Source of the DNA: Polynucleobacter rarus
GTDB taxonomy: Bacteria; Pseudomonadota; Gammaproteobacteria; Burkholderiales; Burkholderiaceae
DNA length: 64,000 nucleotides
Direction: 5' to 3'
Assembly (NCBI RefSeq): GCF_003072505.1
Contig: NZ_NTGB01000001.1
Span: 1,004,820 to 1,068,819 of the forward strand
Made by a program: the position numbers and the translations under genes. A model generated the notes under the pieces. That model was not told where the DNA came from and made no database searches. It saw only the letters and a program-made list of their open reading frames with translations. Shown here one piece after another: positions 1 to 9,205 of the stretch (position 1 is its first letter; the number at the start of each line of letters is the position of its first letter).

Positions 1-34
1 TCTTAGTGAACTACTGAGAACGATCATTGGAGCG

Positions 35-62
35 ATACCGAGAACCAAATACCGAGAACCAA
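35..62. repeat. Short tandem repeat, 2 x 14 bp
   Basis: The 14-base unit ATACCGAGAACCAA occurs twice back to back, at 35-48 and 49-62. Looser relatives (CTGAGAAC, AAGAACCAAC) flank it. It lies in the non-coding stretch beyond the 3' end of msrQ. It looks like a local slippage duplication. No function can be read from it. Confidence 0.7.
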
Positions 63-150
63 ACTGATCACAGTCAAGAACCAACTCACCAACGTTTAAA
101 CATTCAATCATATCAGTTTTTGTTGATTAAAGATGGATTTTAAAGCATTG

Positions 151-792
151 CTAGTTCAACGTTTTAGGGGAATTCCTTGACGCTAAATTTCTCTTTGCCC
201 AGTAAAAGACTCGATAAGCGAGAAGTACACCAATAATTCCAAGGTAGATTTTTACAGTAAATAAGTTGTTTTTAGCGGCTTTATGAATCCAATAATGAAG
301 TGGGGCTAATAGAGCGATCAGGTAAATCAATTGATGCAGTTTTTTCCAATTCCTGCCTAACAGCTTTTGCATCGAGTTGGTTGACGTAATAGCTAGTGGA
401 ATTAATAAAATGAAGGCTAATAAGCCAATCGTAATATAGGTGCGTTTGTAAAAGTCTGGAATAATTTCTGAAAACTCTAGTTGATGATCCAGCACTAGCC
501 AAGTCAGAAAATGCAGAAGTGCATAGGCAAAACACGCTAAACCCAAGGGTCTGCGGTAACTGATGAAGTGGTTAAAGTTAGTAACTTTTCTGAGTGGAGA
601 AACCGCAAGGGTACAACATAAAAAAACAAGAGCCCATGTGCCTGTATAGCGCGTAATAAATTCAATCGGATTAGCAGTTAACGCGTTATCAAAGCCAAGC
701 CATAAAAGTCTGATGAATGGAAACAAACAGAAGACAAGAATCGCCTGATACCCATACTGTTTAGAAATATTTTTTAAGGTCCATTCCAGCAT
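151..792 (-). CDS. msrQ: MsrQ, haem-binding membrane subunit of the periplasmic methionine sulfoxide reductase
   Basis: This 213-residue protein has about six hydrophobic spans, roughly residues 14-33, 49-68, 80-101, 117-137, 148-169 and 179-200. Histidines in [15 protein letters not shown] and PLHYWIH fit the haem ligands of the YedZ/ferric-reductase-like family. MsrQ passes electrons from the quinone pool or a flavin reductase to the molybdoenzyme MsrP, which repairs oxidised methionines in envelope proteins. Its start overlaps the 3' end of msrP by 32 bases, so the pair is almost certainly co-transcribed and translationally coupled. The length matches the family. Confidence 0.93.
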   Translation of the reverse strand: MLEWTLKNISKQYGYQAILVFCLFPFIRLLWLGFDNALTANPIEFITRYTGTWALVFLCCTLAVSPLRKVTNFNHFISYRRPLGLACFAYALLHFLTWLVLDHQLEFSEIIPDFYKRTYITIGLLAFILLIPLAITSTNSMQKLLGRNWKKLHQLIYLIALLAPLHYWIHKAAKNNLFTVKIYLGIIGVLLAYRVFYWAKRNLASRNSPKTLN

Positions 793-1732
793 ACAAAGAT
801 CCTACTTGGTCAGCATAACCATTGAGCATTAATGTTTTACGCTTTGGGCCGAAAAATCCTTTGTCATCGCCAATTCTTCTCTCACTTGCCTGAGACCAGC
901 GGGGATGGTCAACTTCTGGGTTCACATTTGAATAAAAGCCGTACTCACCGGGGTTAGCAAGCCACCAGCTGTTGGCTGGTTGTTTTTCGACAAGACGAAT
1001 TTTGACGATCGATTTTGCACTCTTAAAACCATACTTCCAAGGTACTACCAATCTTACCGGTGCGCCATTTTGCTTCGGTAGGACTTCCCCGTACAAACCG
1101 AGTGTCAGAAGTGTCAATGGGTGCATGGCTTCGTCTAATCTGAGGCCTTCAACATAGGGCCAACTTAGAACTTGACTGCCAAGACCAGGCATTTGTTTTT
1201 TATCAGCTAGTGAAACAAATTCTACAAATTTAGCAGATCCCTGTGGCTCGACTTGTTTAATCAAATTAGATAATGAATAGCCAACCCATGGAATGACCAT
1301 CGACCAGCCCTCGACACAGCGCATCCGGTAAATACGCTCCTCCATTGGCGCTAGTTTTAATAAGTCGGCTAAATCAAACACTCTAGGTTTATTTACAAGG
1401 CCCTCGATACTAATTTTCCAAGGCGTTGTTTGAAAGTTTTTGACATTTTGTTTCGGATCACTTTTATCCATCCCAAATTCATAAAAGTTGTTATAACTCG
1501 TAACGTCCTCATAACTAGTCTTTTTCTCAAGGACGGATAAAGCCACGTTAGGGGTGCTATTGAGTTTGTTTGCAACACTTTGCGCAACAGCATCCCTCGT
1601 GAACCACTCCCCCATTGAGGCACTTAAAGTACTCGCTGCAGCGACCTTCATCAAGTTACGACGATTTTCAAAAAAATGCTGAGGGGTAATTTCACTCGGT
1701 AAAATTAGGGAAGAATTTGATTTTTTTGTCAT
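761..1732 (-). CDS. msrP: MsrP, molybdopterin-dependent methionine sulfoxide reductase catalytic subunit
   Basis: MsrP (YedY) is a periplasmic molybdenum enzyme that reduces protein-bound methionine sulfoxide. The N-terminus carries a twin-arginine signal ([13 protein letters not shown]) with a cleavage-like AVAQS, as expected for an enzyme exported folded with its cofactor. The sulfite-oxidase-type domain follows, and the cysteine in MRCVEGWSM, near residue 139, is the molybdenum ligand. I place the start at the ATG at 1730-1732 because AAAAGG lies about 10 bases upstream; a frame-open extension to 1756 adds eight residues without better support. It is the first gene of msrP-msrQ. The length is close to the E. 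coli protein. Confidence 0.94.
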   Translation of the reverse strand: MTKKSNSSLILPSEITPQHFFENRRNLMKVAAASTLSASMGEWFTRDAVAQSVANKLNSTPNVALSVLEKKTSYEDVTSYNNFYEFGMDKSDPKQNVKNFQTTPWKISIEGLVNKPRVFDLADLLKLAPMEERIYRMRCVEGWSMVIPWVGYSLSNLIKQVEPQGSAKFVEFVSLADKKQMPGLGSQVLSWPYVEGLRLDEAMHPLTLLTLGLYGEVLPKQNGAPVRLVVPWKYGFKSAKSIVKIRLVEKQPANSWWLANPGEYGFYSNVNPEVDHPRWSQASERRIGDDKGFFGPKRKTLMLNGYADQVGSLYAGMDLKKYF

Positions 1733-1885
1733 ATCAATAAGACCTTTTGCTATCAAAAAACACGAGTTGAATATTAAGAAGTTGGGTTCTATTCTTCAAT
1801 CTTAACATTCGTTTTAAACTAACGTTATATTCAATTCACATTTAATATATTTGACAAATACTTACCTACCCTAAATAAAAAAACT

Positions 1886-3010
1886 ATGAGCCTACTTTTT
1901 ACTGAATTTAAACTTCCGGCACCGAACGGTGGTATTACCTTGGCCAACAGAACTGTGGTTGCACCAATGTGCCAGTACTCATCAATTGATGGATTAGCAA
2001 ATGATTGGCATCTTTTTCACTGGGCAAACCTCTTAAACAGCGGGGCCTCAGCCCTTATCATAGAGGCTACTGGTGTGACGGCAGATGGCAGAATTACGCC
2101 ACACTGTTTAGGTTTATATAACGACGCTTGCGAAGCCGCATTGACAGACCATTTGCAGCGGGCTCGGGCATTAGCACCAGCGGTTAAAGTGGGTATTCAG
2201 TTATGCCATGCTGGTAGAAAAGCATCCAGTGCTGCCCCTTGGGAAGGTGGAGCATTAATCGAACCAAGTCAACCAAATGGTTGGCAAACTAAAGCTCCTT
2301 CTGCGATTCCTCAAAACCTAGGCGAGGTATTACCGCTTGCACTTGATCAAGCTGGCCTTGACGAAATTAAAGCAGCTTTTGTGCAAGCCGCCATTCGAGC
2401 GCAAAGAGTGGGCGTTGATTTTATTGAGCTACATGGTGCACATGGTTATTTAATTCATCAATTTTTATCACCAGTTGCTAATCAACGAACTGATGAATAT
2501 GGTGGCTCTTCTGCCAATAGAATGCGTTTTCCGCTGGAGATTTTTGCGGCGATTCGTGAAGTTTATAAAGGAGTTCTCGGGATACGTTTATCAGCCAGTG
2601 ACTGGGTCGCTGATGGTTGGACCCCTGAAGAAACTGTGGTTTTAAGTAATGCGCTCAAAGCCTACGATGTTTCTTATATTCACGTTTCTAGTGGCGGAGT
2701 CTCCTCGGCCCAAAAAATAGCGATTAAACCGGGATATCAGGTTGATTTTGCTAAAAAAATTAAAGAGGAAACAGGTTTACCAACCATTGCCGTTGGACTG
2801 ATTACTGACCCTACTCAAGCCCAAGAGATTTTAGAGCGTGGTGAGGCGGATTTAGTTGCTCTAGCTAGAGCATTTTTGTATAAACCTCGCTGGGTTTGGG
2901 AGGCGGCCACCGAACTTGGTGGTCAAGTTGAGGCAGCTCCGCAATACTGGAGATGTTTACCGAGAGAGCATCAAAATGTTTTTAAGACCCTAAAAATAGG
3001 ACAGCGCTAA
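1886..3010 (+). CDS. NADH:flavin oxidoreductase, Old Yellow Enzyme family (YqjM/NamA-like)
   Basis: This is a 374-residue FMN-binding TIM barrel that reduces activated C=C bonds at the expense of NAD(P)H. The N-terminal TVVAPMCQYSS is the signature of the thermophilic-like YqjM/NamA class, and ELHGAHGYLIHQFLSP followed by NQRTDEYGG is the standard central motif. The C-terminal DLVALARAFLYKPRW contributes to the FMN phosphate site. It is divergent from msrP and probably monocistronic. The physiological substrate cannot be read from sequence; xenobiotic or enone reductase roles are typical of the family. Confidence 0.92.
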   Translation: MSLLFTEFKLPAPNGGITLANRTVVAPMCQYSSIDGLANDWHLFHWANLLNSGASALIIEATGVTADGRITPHCLGLYNDACEAALTDHLQRARALAPAVKVGIQLCHAGRKASSAAPWEGGALIEPSQPNGWQTKAPSAIPQNLGEVLPLALDQAGLDEIKAAFVQAAIRAQRVGVDFIELHGAHGYLIHQFLSPVANQRTDEYGGSSANRMRFPLEIFAAIREVYKGVLGIRLSASDWVADGWTPEETVVLSNALKAYDVSYIHVSSGGVSSAQKIAIKPGYQVDFAKKIKEETGLPTIAVGLITDPTQAQEILERGEADLVALARAFLYKPRWVWEAATELGGQVEAAPQYWRCLPREHQNVFKTLKIGQR

Positions 3011-3122
3011 ACTTTTAAGGGATATTTTGTATCCTAGTGCAATTTTCTTAGCAATGTCATGAAATCTCTATTAAGATAAGGATTGAAAGAGGTTTTCTTA
3101 AGAAAATTAATTGAGGTTGAAC

Positions 3123-3746
3123 GTGCTCCATATTTTGAAGCTAGACGTTGGTGGTATTCCTCAGAGTTGGATTAACGCTGAGGAAGCTACCAAACACTAT
3201 GCAGAAGGAAGTATTGCTTGGACTTTAGGTAAACCCGTTGCGGTGATGAGGGGAGGGATTTCCCGACTTTCAGGAAAACAGTCGGTAATAGAACTACACT
3301 CTATCATCGCTACCAAAGGTAGTTCTAGAATTAACCTCTTTGAAGTCATTCCTTCTATCACTAAAGCAAAACTCTATAAACGTGATCAAGGCCTATGTGC
3401 TTATTGCGCTAGTTTGATTAACGAGAGTGAAGCAGAAGCGGAACACATTACACCCTCTTCAAAAGGAGGCTGCTACTCTTGGATGAATTTGGTAATTTCA
3501 TGCCGAGCGTGTAATCAGAAAAAGGGTAATCGTTCCCCTGAAAATGCTGGTATGTCCTTGATGTATGCACCTTACATTCCAAGTCTTTATGAAGACATGA
3601 TTCTCAAAGGAAGAAATATTCTTGCGGATCAAATGGAATTTTTAGCAGCCAATTTGCCTAAAAATAGTCGACTTCTTCAAAACTATACTGCCACAAACTT
3701 TCTATCAGAATCTAGCTCAGAAGTCTTTGCCACTGATTTTCAGTAG
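3123..3746 (+). CDS. HNH endonuclease domain protein
   Basis: This protein of about 207 residues has a central zinc-binding HNH nuclease fold. Two CxxC pairs (CAYC and CRAC) bracket the ββα-metal motif, EHITPSSKGG with WMNLV and CNQKKGNR. The family is widespread in Burkholderiales as a solitary gene, and its cellular role is unknown. I prefer the GTG at 3123, which has TTGAGG six bases upstream; an upstream TTG at 3111 would overlap that ribosome site. The neighbours share no theme with it, and there is no methylase or phage gene nearby, so a restriction role is not supported. Confidence 0.85.
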   Translation: MLHILKLDVGGIPQSWINAEEATKHYAEGSIAWTLGKPVAVMRGGISRLSGKQSVIELHSIIATKGSSRINLFEVIPSITKAKLYKRDQGLCAYCASLINESEAEAEHITPSSKGGCYSWMNLVISCRACNQKKGNRSPENAGMSLMYAPYIPSLYEDMILKGRNILADQMEFLAANLPKNSRLLQNYTATNFLSESSSEVFATDFQ

Positions 3747-3768
3747 GAACTTTTACCCATTTTTTCAG

Positions 3769-4947
3769 CTATGATTTTTTAATCGGCTGATGTTCAACGA
3801 GTTCGTTTAAGTATTTGTGCATTGAGTTGCCTTCTTGTTCTAAGAAGTTTTGGACAGCATTTGCAAATCTGTCATCAACCAAATAGTGCATCGAATACAG
3901 GTTCACTGGCAATAATCCCCGATGAATTTTATGTTCACCTTGTGCGCCACCCTCAAAAATACTGATTTTTTCACGAATGCAAAATTCAATCGATTGATAA
4001 TAAGCTGTTTCAAAGTGAAGATTGCTGACATACTCAGTACTACCCCAATACCTACCGTAAACGCGTTCATTAGGACTTCTATTTCTAAAGAGTAGGGAGC
4101 TGGCGATACGACGGTTCTCTTTGATCGCAAAAATGACATGAATATATTCAGCCATCGTTTTACCAATTATTTCAAAGAAAGATCGCGTCAAATATGGAGC
4201 ATTACCGTGATTGATGTAATTCGAAGCATAAAAAGTATAAAAATCATCCCAGTCACTTGCCTGCATGGAAGAACCAGGCATATGCTCAAAGAGAATGCCA
4301 GCCTCCTCAACGCTTTGCCTTTCCCGGAGGATGTTATTACGCCTCTTTTTATTGAGGGTATATAAAAATTCGTGAAAATCAGATAGTTTCTCTGATGGTC
4401 TTTCGAGTGAGTGATTTTGCCAATGAAACTGAATTGACTCTCTTCGTAGAAAGTTGAATTTCTTGAGCAGTTCTTCCGAAGCGCTACAAGGAAAGAGCAT
4501 GTGCATGGAAGAAATATTCTGTTCCTTGATCCATTGAACACAGGTCGCGATTAAAATTTCTTGGGCTTCTTGGTGATCGCCAACAACACGAGATCCGCTT
4601 ACTGGGGTAAACGGAATCGCGCTCAGTAACTTAGGATAATATTGCAGTCCATTTTGTTGATATGCATTGGCCCACGCCCAATCAAAAACAAACTCACCGT
4701 AGGAATGCTTTTTTAAATAAGCTGGCATGGCACAAAGTAATTCATCATTGTCGCGACGCCTTACTGCGAAATGACAAGGTTGCCAACCAGTTGAGACAGA
4801 AACACTGCCACTCAGCTCCATGGCCTCCAAATATTCATGACGAATAAAAGGGGAGGCATCTGGATCGGTAATTAACTGATTCCACTCAGCTGCGGGAATA
4901 TGACTAATGCTCTCGAGTATTTCAGTGTAAAACAAAGAATCAGTCAA
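3769..4947 (-). CDS. COG3146 family acyltransferase-like protein (GNAT fold, DUF482)
   Basis: This 392-residue soluble protein belongs to the FemAB-like/GNAT superfamily group annotated as peptidogalycan biosynthesis or recognition protein. Recognisable conserved stretches are SPFIRHEYLEAMELSGS near the N-terminus, LNKKRRNNILRERQSV in the middle, and the C-terminal FEGGAQGEHKIHRGLLPV. The biochemical activity of the family is not established, and aminoacyl or acyl transfer is inferred from fold. It begins six bases after the stop of the upstream carboxymuconolactone-decarboxylase-like gene, so the two are probably co-transcribed. Confidence 0.85.
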   Translation of the reverse strand: MTDSLFYTEILESISHIPAAEWNQLITDPDASPFIRHEYLEAMELSGSVSVSTGWQPCHFAVRRRDNDELLCAMPAYLKKHSYGEFVFDWAWANAYQQNGLQYYPKLLSAIPFTPVSGSRVVGDHQEAQEILIATCVQWIKEQNISSMHMLFPCSASEELLKKFNFLRRESIQFHWQNHSLERPSEKLSDFHEFLYTLNKKRRNNILRERQSVEEAGILFEHMPGSSMQASDWDDFYTFYASNYINHGNAPYLTRSFFEIIGKTMAEYIHVIFAIKENRRIASSLLFRNRSPNERVYGRYWGSTEYVSNLHFETAYYQSIEFCIREKISIFEGGAQGEHKIHRGLLPVNLYSMHYLVDDRFANAVQNFLEQEGNSMHKYLNELVEHQPIKKS

Positions 4948-4953
4948 TTTATA

Positions 4954-5496
4954 TTAATGACTTTCTGGAGAAACACCAGTAGCAATTAGAAATCTTGAAA
5001 CCATGTTGTAGGTGGCAACGACCGCAACCATCTCTACTGTTTCTTGGTTTCCAAGCGTTTTTTGTAAACGTTCCATCACTTCTACAGGTACTTCAATATG
5101 CCGAGTCATAGCAACTGTAAGAGCTATAACATCAAGTTCAGTTGCATCAAATAAACTAGCATTAAATGCATCAGTATCAATTTTTCTAATTTCATCTACT
5201 TGTGCCTGAGTACCACCGGCTTTTAAAAGTTCTGGAGCATGGTGAATAAACTCATATTCAGCGCGGTTGAGAATAGCGACTCCGCACATCCCAATTTCTT
5301 TGTACTTATCGTCGAGGGTAAGATTCTCACGAATTTCTTTTAAATGGGCATTCCAACCTCTAATTAATGCCGGACTGTTCAGTAGCATTCTGTCTAAATT
5401 CAGCAGAGTACCTCCACGACGAGCACGCACAGCGTCGACAATTTCTTTTGGCTCTTTAAGATCGATTGGTAAATAAGGAATAATTTGTTTTGTCAT
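4954..5496 (-). CDS. Carboxymuconolactone decarboxylase / AhpD-like family protein
   Basis: This 180-residue all-helical protein has the family core GWNAHLKEIRENLTL, KEIGMCGVAILNRAEYEFIHHAP and TAMTRHIEVPVEV-type segments. The redox-active CxxC of true AhpD peroxidases is absent; only the single cysteine in MCGVAI is present. It is therefore closer to the non-redox branch, whose functions range from decarboxylation to unknown. It is the first gene of a likely two-gene unit with the COG3146 protein downstream. The substrate is unknown. Confidence 0.82.
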   Translation of the reverse strand: MTKQIIPYLPIDLKEPKEIVDAVRARRGGTLLNLDRMLLNSPALIRGWNAHLKEIRENLTLDDKYKEIGMCGVAILNRAEYEFIHHAPELLKAGGTQAQVDEIRKIDTDAFNASLFDATELDVIALTVAMTRHIEVPVEVMERLQKTLGNQETVEMVAVVATYNMVSRFLIATGVSPESH

Positions 5497-5577
5497 AGTA
5501 ATTATTAAAAAAGGTTGTCTGAGTAAATGTTTTTTTGCTATAAAGATGATTCTAAACCTTTTTAAATTGCTCTGAAG

Positions 5578-5994
5578 ATGAATGAAACCCCAAATGATTT
5601 AATCGTTCGAAAAGGAGAGGTGATTTGTCATCCAAACGATCTAGCAAATCATAGCGCAATACGTTTTCAGGTACGTTGCTCTGACATTCAATCATTTCCA
5701 GGCATGAATGCAGATCCTGAGGACTACTTACCTGCATTTGTTCTACGGAAGAATCAATTGGTGGTTGCTTATCTAAATCGTTGTGCACATTTGCCGATGG
5801 AAATGGATTGGAATCCTGCACAGTTTTTAGATGAAGATTTGAACTATATCGTTTGTGCAACTCATTATGCTGTCTATGAGATCAAGACGGGTCTTTCTGT
5901 AAGAGGACCGTGCCCAAAGGGGGCAAGCTTGATTCCTCTAGCAATTCATATTACTGAAAATGAAATTATTTTTACTGGTAGTGAAAGTGAGTAA
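5578..5994 (+). CDS. Rieske [2Fe-2S] domain protein
   Basis: This 138-residue protein is essentially one Rieske domain. The two cluster-binding motifs are CAHL (Cys-x-His) and CATH (Cys-x-x-His), separated by 21 residues, and a GPCPKGASL segment matches the proline loop. There is no signal peptide or membrane span, so it is cytosolic and resembles a ferredoxin component or small electron carrier rather than a cytochrome bc1 subunit. It is divergent from the carboxymuconolactone-decarboxylase-like gene and has no adjacent oxygenase or reductase, so its partner is unknown. The ribosome site is weak. Confidence 0.88.
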   Translation: MNETPNDLIVRKGEVICHPNDLANHSAIRFQVRCSDIQSFPGMNADPEDYLPAFVLRKNQLVVAYLNRCAHLPMEMDWNPAQFLDEDLNYIVCATHYAVYEIKTGLSVRGPCPKGASLIPLAIHITENEIIFTGSESE

Positions 5995-6016
5995 TTCTTC
6001 TTTACTTACCAATGGT

Positions 6017-6568
6017 TTACTCAATCTCAGGATTTTGTTCAGCACCATCTAAAGCTTTTAAAATTTGAAATAACTCTCTAAAGGCTTTGGGTGGTTTGTT
6101 TTCCGCTTTTTCTTTTCTAGCATTGCGAATGAGGGTTCGTAAGTTTTGCAAATCCAACCCAGGGTGATCCTGTATCAATTGTGTGAGCCTAGCGTCATTG
6201 TTCAGTAAATCTTCCCGTAATCGTTCGAGATGATGAAACTTTGCAATTTCTACTTTGTTGACTCCTTTAATCGCCTCTAGGCGGGCTTCTATAGCAGCAA
6301 TTTCTGCATCATCTAAAGCCCTCATTAATTTTCCTAAAAAAAGTTTATGGCGTTTAATGGCTCCAAAAGTTCTAATTTTTTCAGTTTCTAAAAGCTTTTC
6401 TTTTAGACGTTCTTCAACCGGCAGTGATTTAATCTGATCACTACTTAATTCTGAAAGTGTCTTGGCTAAGTCTTGCCTAGCCAACATTTGACGTTTAATT
6501 TCTGACTTACTTGGCCCATCGTATTCATCATCGAAGTCGTCTGACATGCCGTTTTGACTATTTTGCAT
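6017..6568 (-). CDS. darP: DarP, ribosome biogenesis factor (YjgA, DUF615)
   Basis: This 183-residue, highly charged helical protein has the DUF615 signature. PSKSEIKRQMLARQDLAKTL leads in, followed by LPVEERLKEKLLETEKI and GAIKRHKLFLGKLMR. DarP helps late 50S subunit maturation and peptidyl transferase centre formation. The acidic lead (DDFDDEYDGPSK) is typical. It sits 36 bases downstream of selO on the same strand. Length and motifs match the family well. Confidence 0.93.
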   Translation of the reverse strand: MQNSQNGMSDDFDDEYDGPSKSEIKRQMLARQDLAKTLSELSSDQIKSLPVEERLKEKLLETEKIRTFGAIKRHKLFLGKLMRALDDAEIAAIEARLEAIKGVNKVEIAKFHHLERLREDLLNNDARLTQLIQDHPGLDLQNLRTLIRNARKEKAENKPPKAFRELFQILKALDGAEQNPEIE

Positions 6569-6604
6569 CTAAAAGTTCTCTCTTAACGTTCTCTATTTCT
6601 GAGC

Positions 6605-8092
6605 TCAGGAAGAGCATGATACGCTAATCTGTGAAGCCCATTCAGGGGGTAACTTTGCAAATTCAGAAAATTCTAACTGTTCATCGTATGGCTTTTGCAA
6701 ACACTCATGCAGTTGATGCACTAAACCAAAATCCCCATTCTCTGCATTTTCAATTGCTTTTTGAGCAAGATATTGACGTAAGATGTATTTTGGATTATGC
6801 CTTCTCATCTGCGCTGCAATGACTTTGGCTTTTTCACTTGGGATCATCGCAAGGTATTTCTGAAGCCAAAGATCTACACCTAGTTGATCTAAAAATAAAT
6901 CTTTAATTACCGAAATGGCAGCGATTGATGCCGTATCAACCACATCACAAAGTGATCTAAAGAAGAACGTGTAATCAACCCTATTATGATCTAAAAGTAA
7001 AACCAATTCTTCGACTAAGGCATTTTCTGATTGTGTCAGACCAAGTTTTAAACGCATTTCTTCTTGATAGAAGTGCTCATATTGATGGGGAAATTGAAAC
7101 AGTAATTCTTTTAATTGCTCTACTTTTGCATCAATCAATGCTTCATCTTGACCGGGCGCTATCAATGGTAATAATGCTTCTGCTAAACGAACTAAGTTCC
7201 AATGAAAAACATTGGGTTGATTCAGATAGGAGTATCTTCCAGCGCTATCACTATGATTACAAATGTACTTTAAGTCGGTAGCATCGATAAAGCTGAACGG
7301 ACCGTAATCAAGGGTTAAACCGAGGATAGACATATTGTCTGTATTTAAAACACCATGACAAAATCCTACAGCTTGCCATTTCGCTACTAATGCAGCATTT
7401 TTAGCAATAACCTCTTCTAGTAAGGCCAAATAGGGCTCTTCGGAATCCTGGAGGTGAGAGTAGTGATTTTCAATCACGAAATCAGCTAAGCTTTTTAAAT
7501 CTTCATACTGTTGATTCGAAGCAAAATGTTCAAAGTGGCCAAAACGAATAAAGGAGGGTGCTACCCGAGTTACTACCGCTGCTGTTTCAACTTTTTCTCG
7601 AACAACCGGAGCACTGGAGTGGGTCAAAGCGAGTGCACGAGTGGTTGGGATGCTAAGTCCGGCCATTGCCTCAGAACATAAAAACTCTCGGATCGAAGAT
7701 CTTAAAACAGCTCTACCATCACCCATTCTCGAATAGGGTGTTTTCCCAGCGCCTTTGAGCTGAATTTCATAAGATTCATCACCATTCTGAACCGTTCCAA
7801 GATGAATCGCACGACCATCACCTAGTTGACCTGCCCAAACGCCAAACTGATGTCCTGAGTAGACCGTTGCATAAGCTGGACGATTTTCCAAATGAGCATT
7901 ACCAGTCAGTACTTCTAAATTGTGTTGATCCAATTCCCAGCCTGATGAAAGGCCAATACTTTTTGCAACCGATTGAGAAACAACTCCCCCAAGACAGTCT
8001 GGTAACGGAGTCGGCTTTAGAGGGGTAAAGAAGGCACTCCCTAAATTTAAAAAGCCTTCTTGCCATGCCAGTGAATCAATAGATTTAGTCAT
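6605..8092 (-). CDS. selO: SelO, protein adenylyltransferase (pseudokinase YdiU)
   Basis: SelO is an atypical kinase-fold enzyme that transfers AMP to Ser, Thr or Tyr of target proteins and is linked to oxidative stress. Conserved family blocks are GHQFGVWAGQLGDGRAIHLG, KGAGKTPYSRMGDGRAVLRS, SIREFLCSEAM and the metal-binding HGVLNTDNMS with DYGPFSFID. The C-terminal SCSS matches the end of the E. coli protein, whose terminal cysteine makes a regulatory disulfide. At 495 residues it has normal length. It starts three bases after the stop of the Bug-type gene, which suggests co-transcription. Confidence 0.95.
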   Translation of the reverse strand: MTKSIDSLAWQEGFLNLGSAFFTPLKPTPLPDCLGGVVSQSVAKSIGLSSGWELDQHNLEVLTGNAHLENRPAYATVYSGHQFGVWAGQLGDGRAIHLGTVQNGDESYEIQLKGAGKTPYSRMGDGRAVLRSSIREFLCSEAMAGLSIPTTRALALTHSSAPVVREKVETAAVVTRVAPSFIRFGHFEHFASNQQYEDLKSLADFVIENHYSHLQDSEEPYLALLEEVIAKNAALVAKWQAVGFCHGVLNTDNMSILGLTLDYGPFSFIDATDLKYICNHSDSAGRYSYLNQPNVFHWNLVRLAEALLPLIAPGQDEALIDAKVEQLKELLFQFPHQYEHFYQEEMRLKLGLTQSENALVEELVLLLDHNRVDYTFFFRSLCDVVDTASIAAISVIKDLFLDQLGVDLWLQKYLAMIPSEKAKVIAAQMRRHNPKYILRQYLAQKAIENAENGDFGLVHQLHECLQKPYDEQLEFSEFAKLPPEWASQISVSCSS

Positions 8093-8095
8093 GCA

Positions 8096-9106
8096 TTATT
8101 CAACTTTACCAATTTTTTTAACAATGTCAGACATTTTCTTAGCATCAGCATCCCAATATTTCTGAAACTCTGGAGCGTCCAGATATTGAATCGGTGAACC
8201 AGCACCCTCTAGAATCGTTTTGACTTTTTCATCATTGACTGCGGCTTTAGAAGCTAGGCGAAGTTTTTCAACGATTGGAGCAGGAGTATCTTTAGGGACA
8301 AATAAACCAGACCACTGCGCAAATTCAATTTTTTCGCCTAACTCCTTCAAACTGGGGACTTCTGGCAAACTTGCCAGACGACCATCGCCCCAATGTGCTA
8401 ATGCTCTGACTTTACCAGCTTTGATTTGTTGGATTATTGAAGCAGGTCCAGTAGCAATGGCATCTACCTGTCCACCCAATAAGGCCACAATGGCAGGACC
8501 GGCACCTGTATAAGGAATATGGGCCATTTCAAACTGATCGTTTAACTTAATCATTTCCATAGGAATATGCATCGTCCCATAGTTACCAGATGATCCAAAA
8601 TTATATTTACCTGGATTTTTTTTCATACCAGCTACGAACTCGGCATAACTTTTCCATGGGCTATCCGCTTTTACTACTAGTACAGTTGGATCAGCAGTAA
8701 ATCTGGCAATCGGAGCAAATTGATTCGTACGGTAAGAAACTTCTTTACCTAAAATTTTATCTGCTTCTGGAATAATCGAAATCGAGGAGAGAGTCATTAA
8801 AATTGTGTAACCATCAGGCTTTGCTTTGGAAGCAGCGGCCATTCCAACTCCACCGCCGGCACCTGCTCTATTTTCAATAATTACAGGTTCGCCAAGTTGA
8901 CGACTCAAGGCTTCTGCAATTGGTCTTCCAACCGTGTCAGCAACTCCGCCTGGTGGAAAAGGTACAATCATGGTGATAGGGCGACTTGGCCATTTATCTT
9001 GTGCTTGAGCATTACCTGAGTGCATAGATGGTAAGGATATTAACAAACCTAAAAATGCTAATTGAAAAAATGCCAAAGCTTTTTTGTTGAAGAATGGTGT
9101 TCTCAT
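8096..9106 (-). CDS. Tripartite tricarboxylate transporter substrate-binding protein (Bug/TctC family)
   Basis: This is a 336-residue periplasmic binding protein. Residues 1-36 form a Sec signal peptide ending near GNAQAQDKW. The mature part opens with the family hallmark RPITMIVPFPPGGVADTVGRP and contains ENRAGAGGGVGMAAASKAKPDG. Bug proteins bind carboxylates or related small ligands and are greatly expanded in Burkholderiales, often without a linked transporter. No tctA or tctB is in the window. The ligand is unknown. The gene lies directly upstream of selO, with a three-base gap. Confidence 0.92.
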   Translation of the reverse strand: MRTPFFNKKALAFFQLAFLGLLISLPSMHSGNAQAQDKWPSRPITMIVPFPPGGVADTVGRPIAEALSRQLGEPVIIENRAGAGGGVGMAAASKAKPDGYTILMTLSSISIIPEADKILGKEVSYRTNQFAPIARFTADPTVLVVKADSPWKSYAEFVAGMKKNPGKYNFGSSGNYGTMHIPMEMIKLNDQFEMAHIPYTGAGPAIVALLGGQVDAIATGPASIIQQIKAGKVRALAHWGDGRLASLPEVPSLKELGEKIEFAQWSGLFVPKDTPAPIVEKLRLASKAAVNDEKVKTILEGAGSPIQYLDAPEFQKYWDADAKKMSDIVKKIGKVE

Positions 9107-9205
9107 AAATAGTCTCCCTAATAAATTAACTCTTACGGTACTGCTATTGTAATTCTTTCGAATAATTAAAGAAGTTCCTGCGAGGCTTTGAGGAGGTTTT
9201 AAAAA

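Noticed and set aside
1851..1877. TTGACA and TAAATA upstream of the Old Yellow Enzyme gene
   Set aside because: The spacing is only 15 bases and the -10 would leave almost no leader before the ATG, so I do not call it a promoter.
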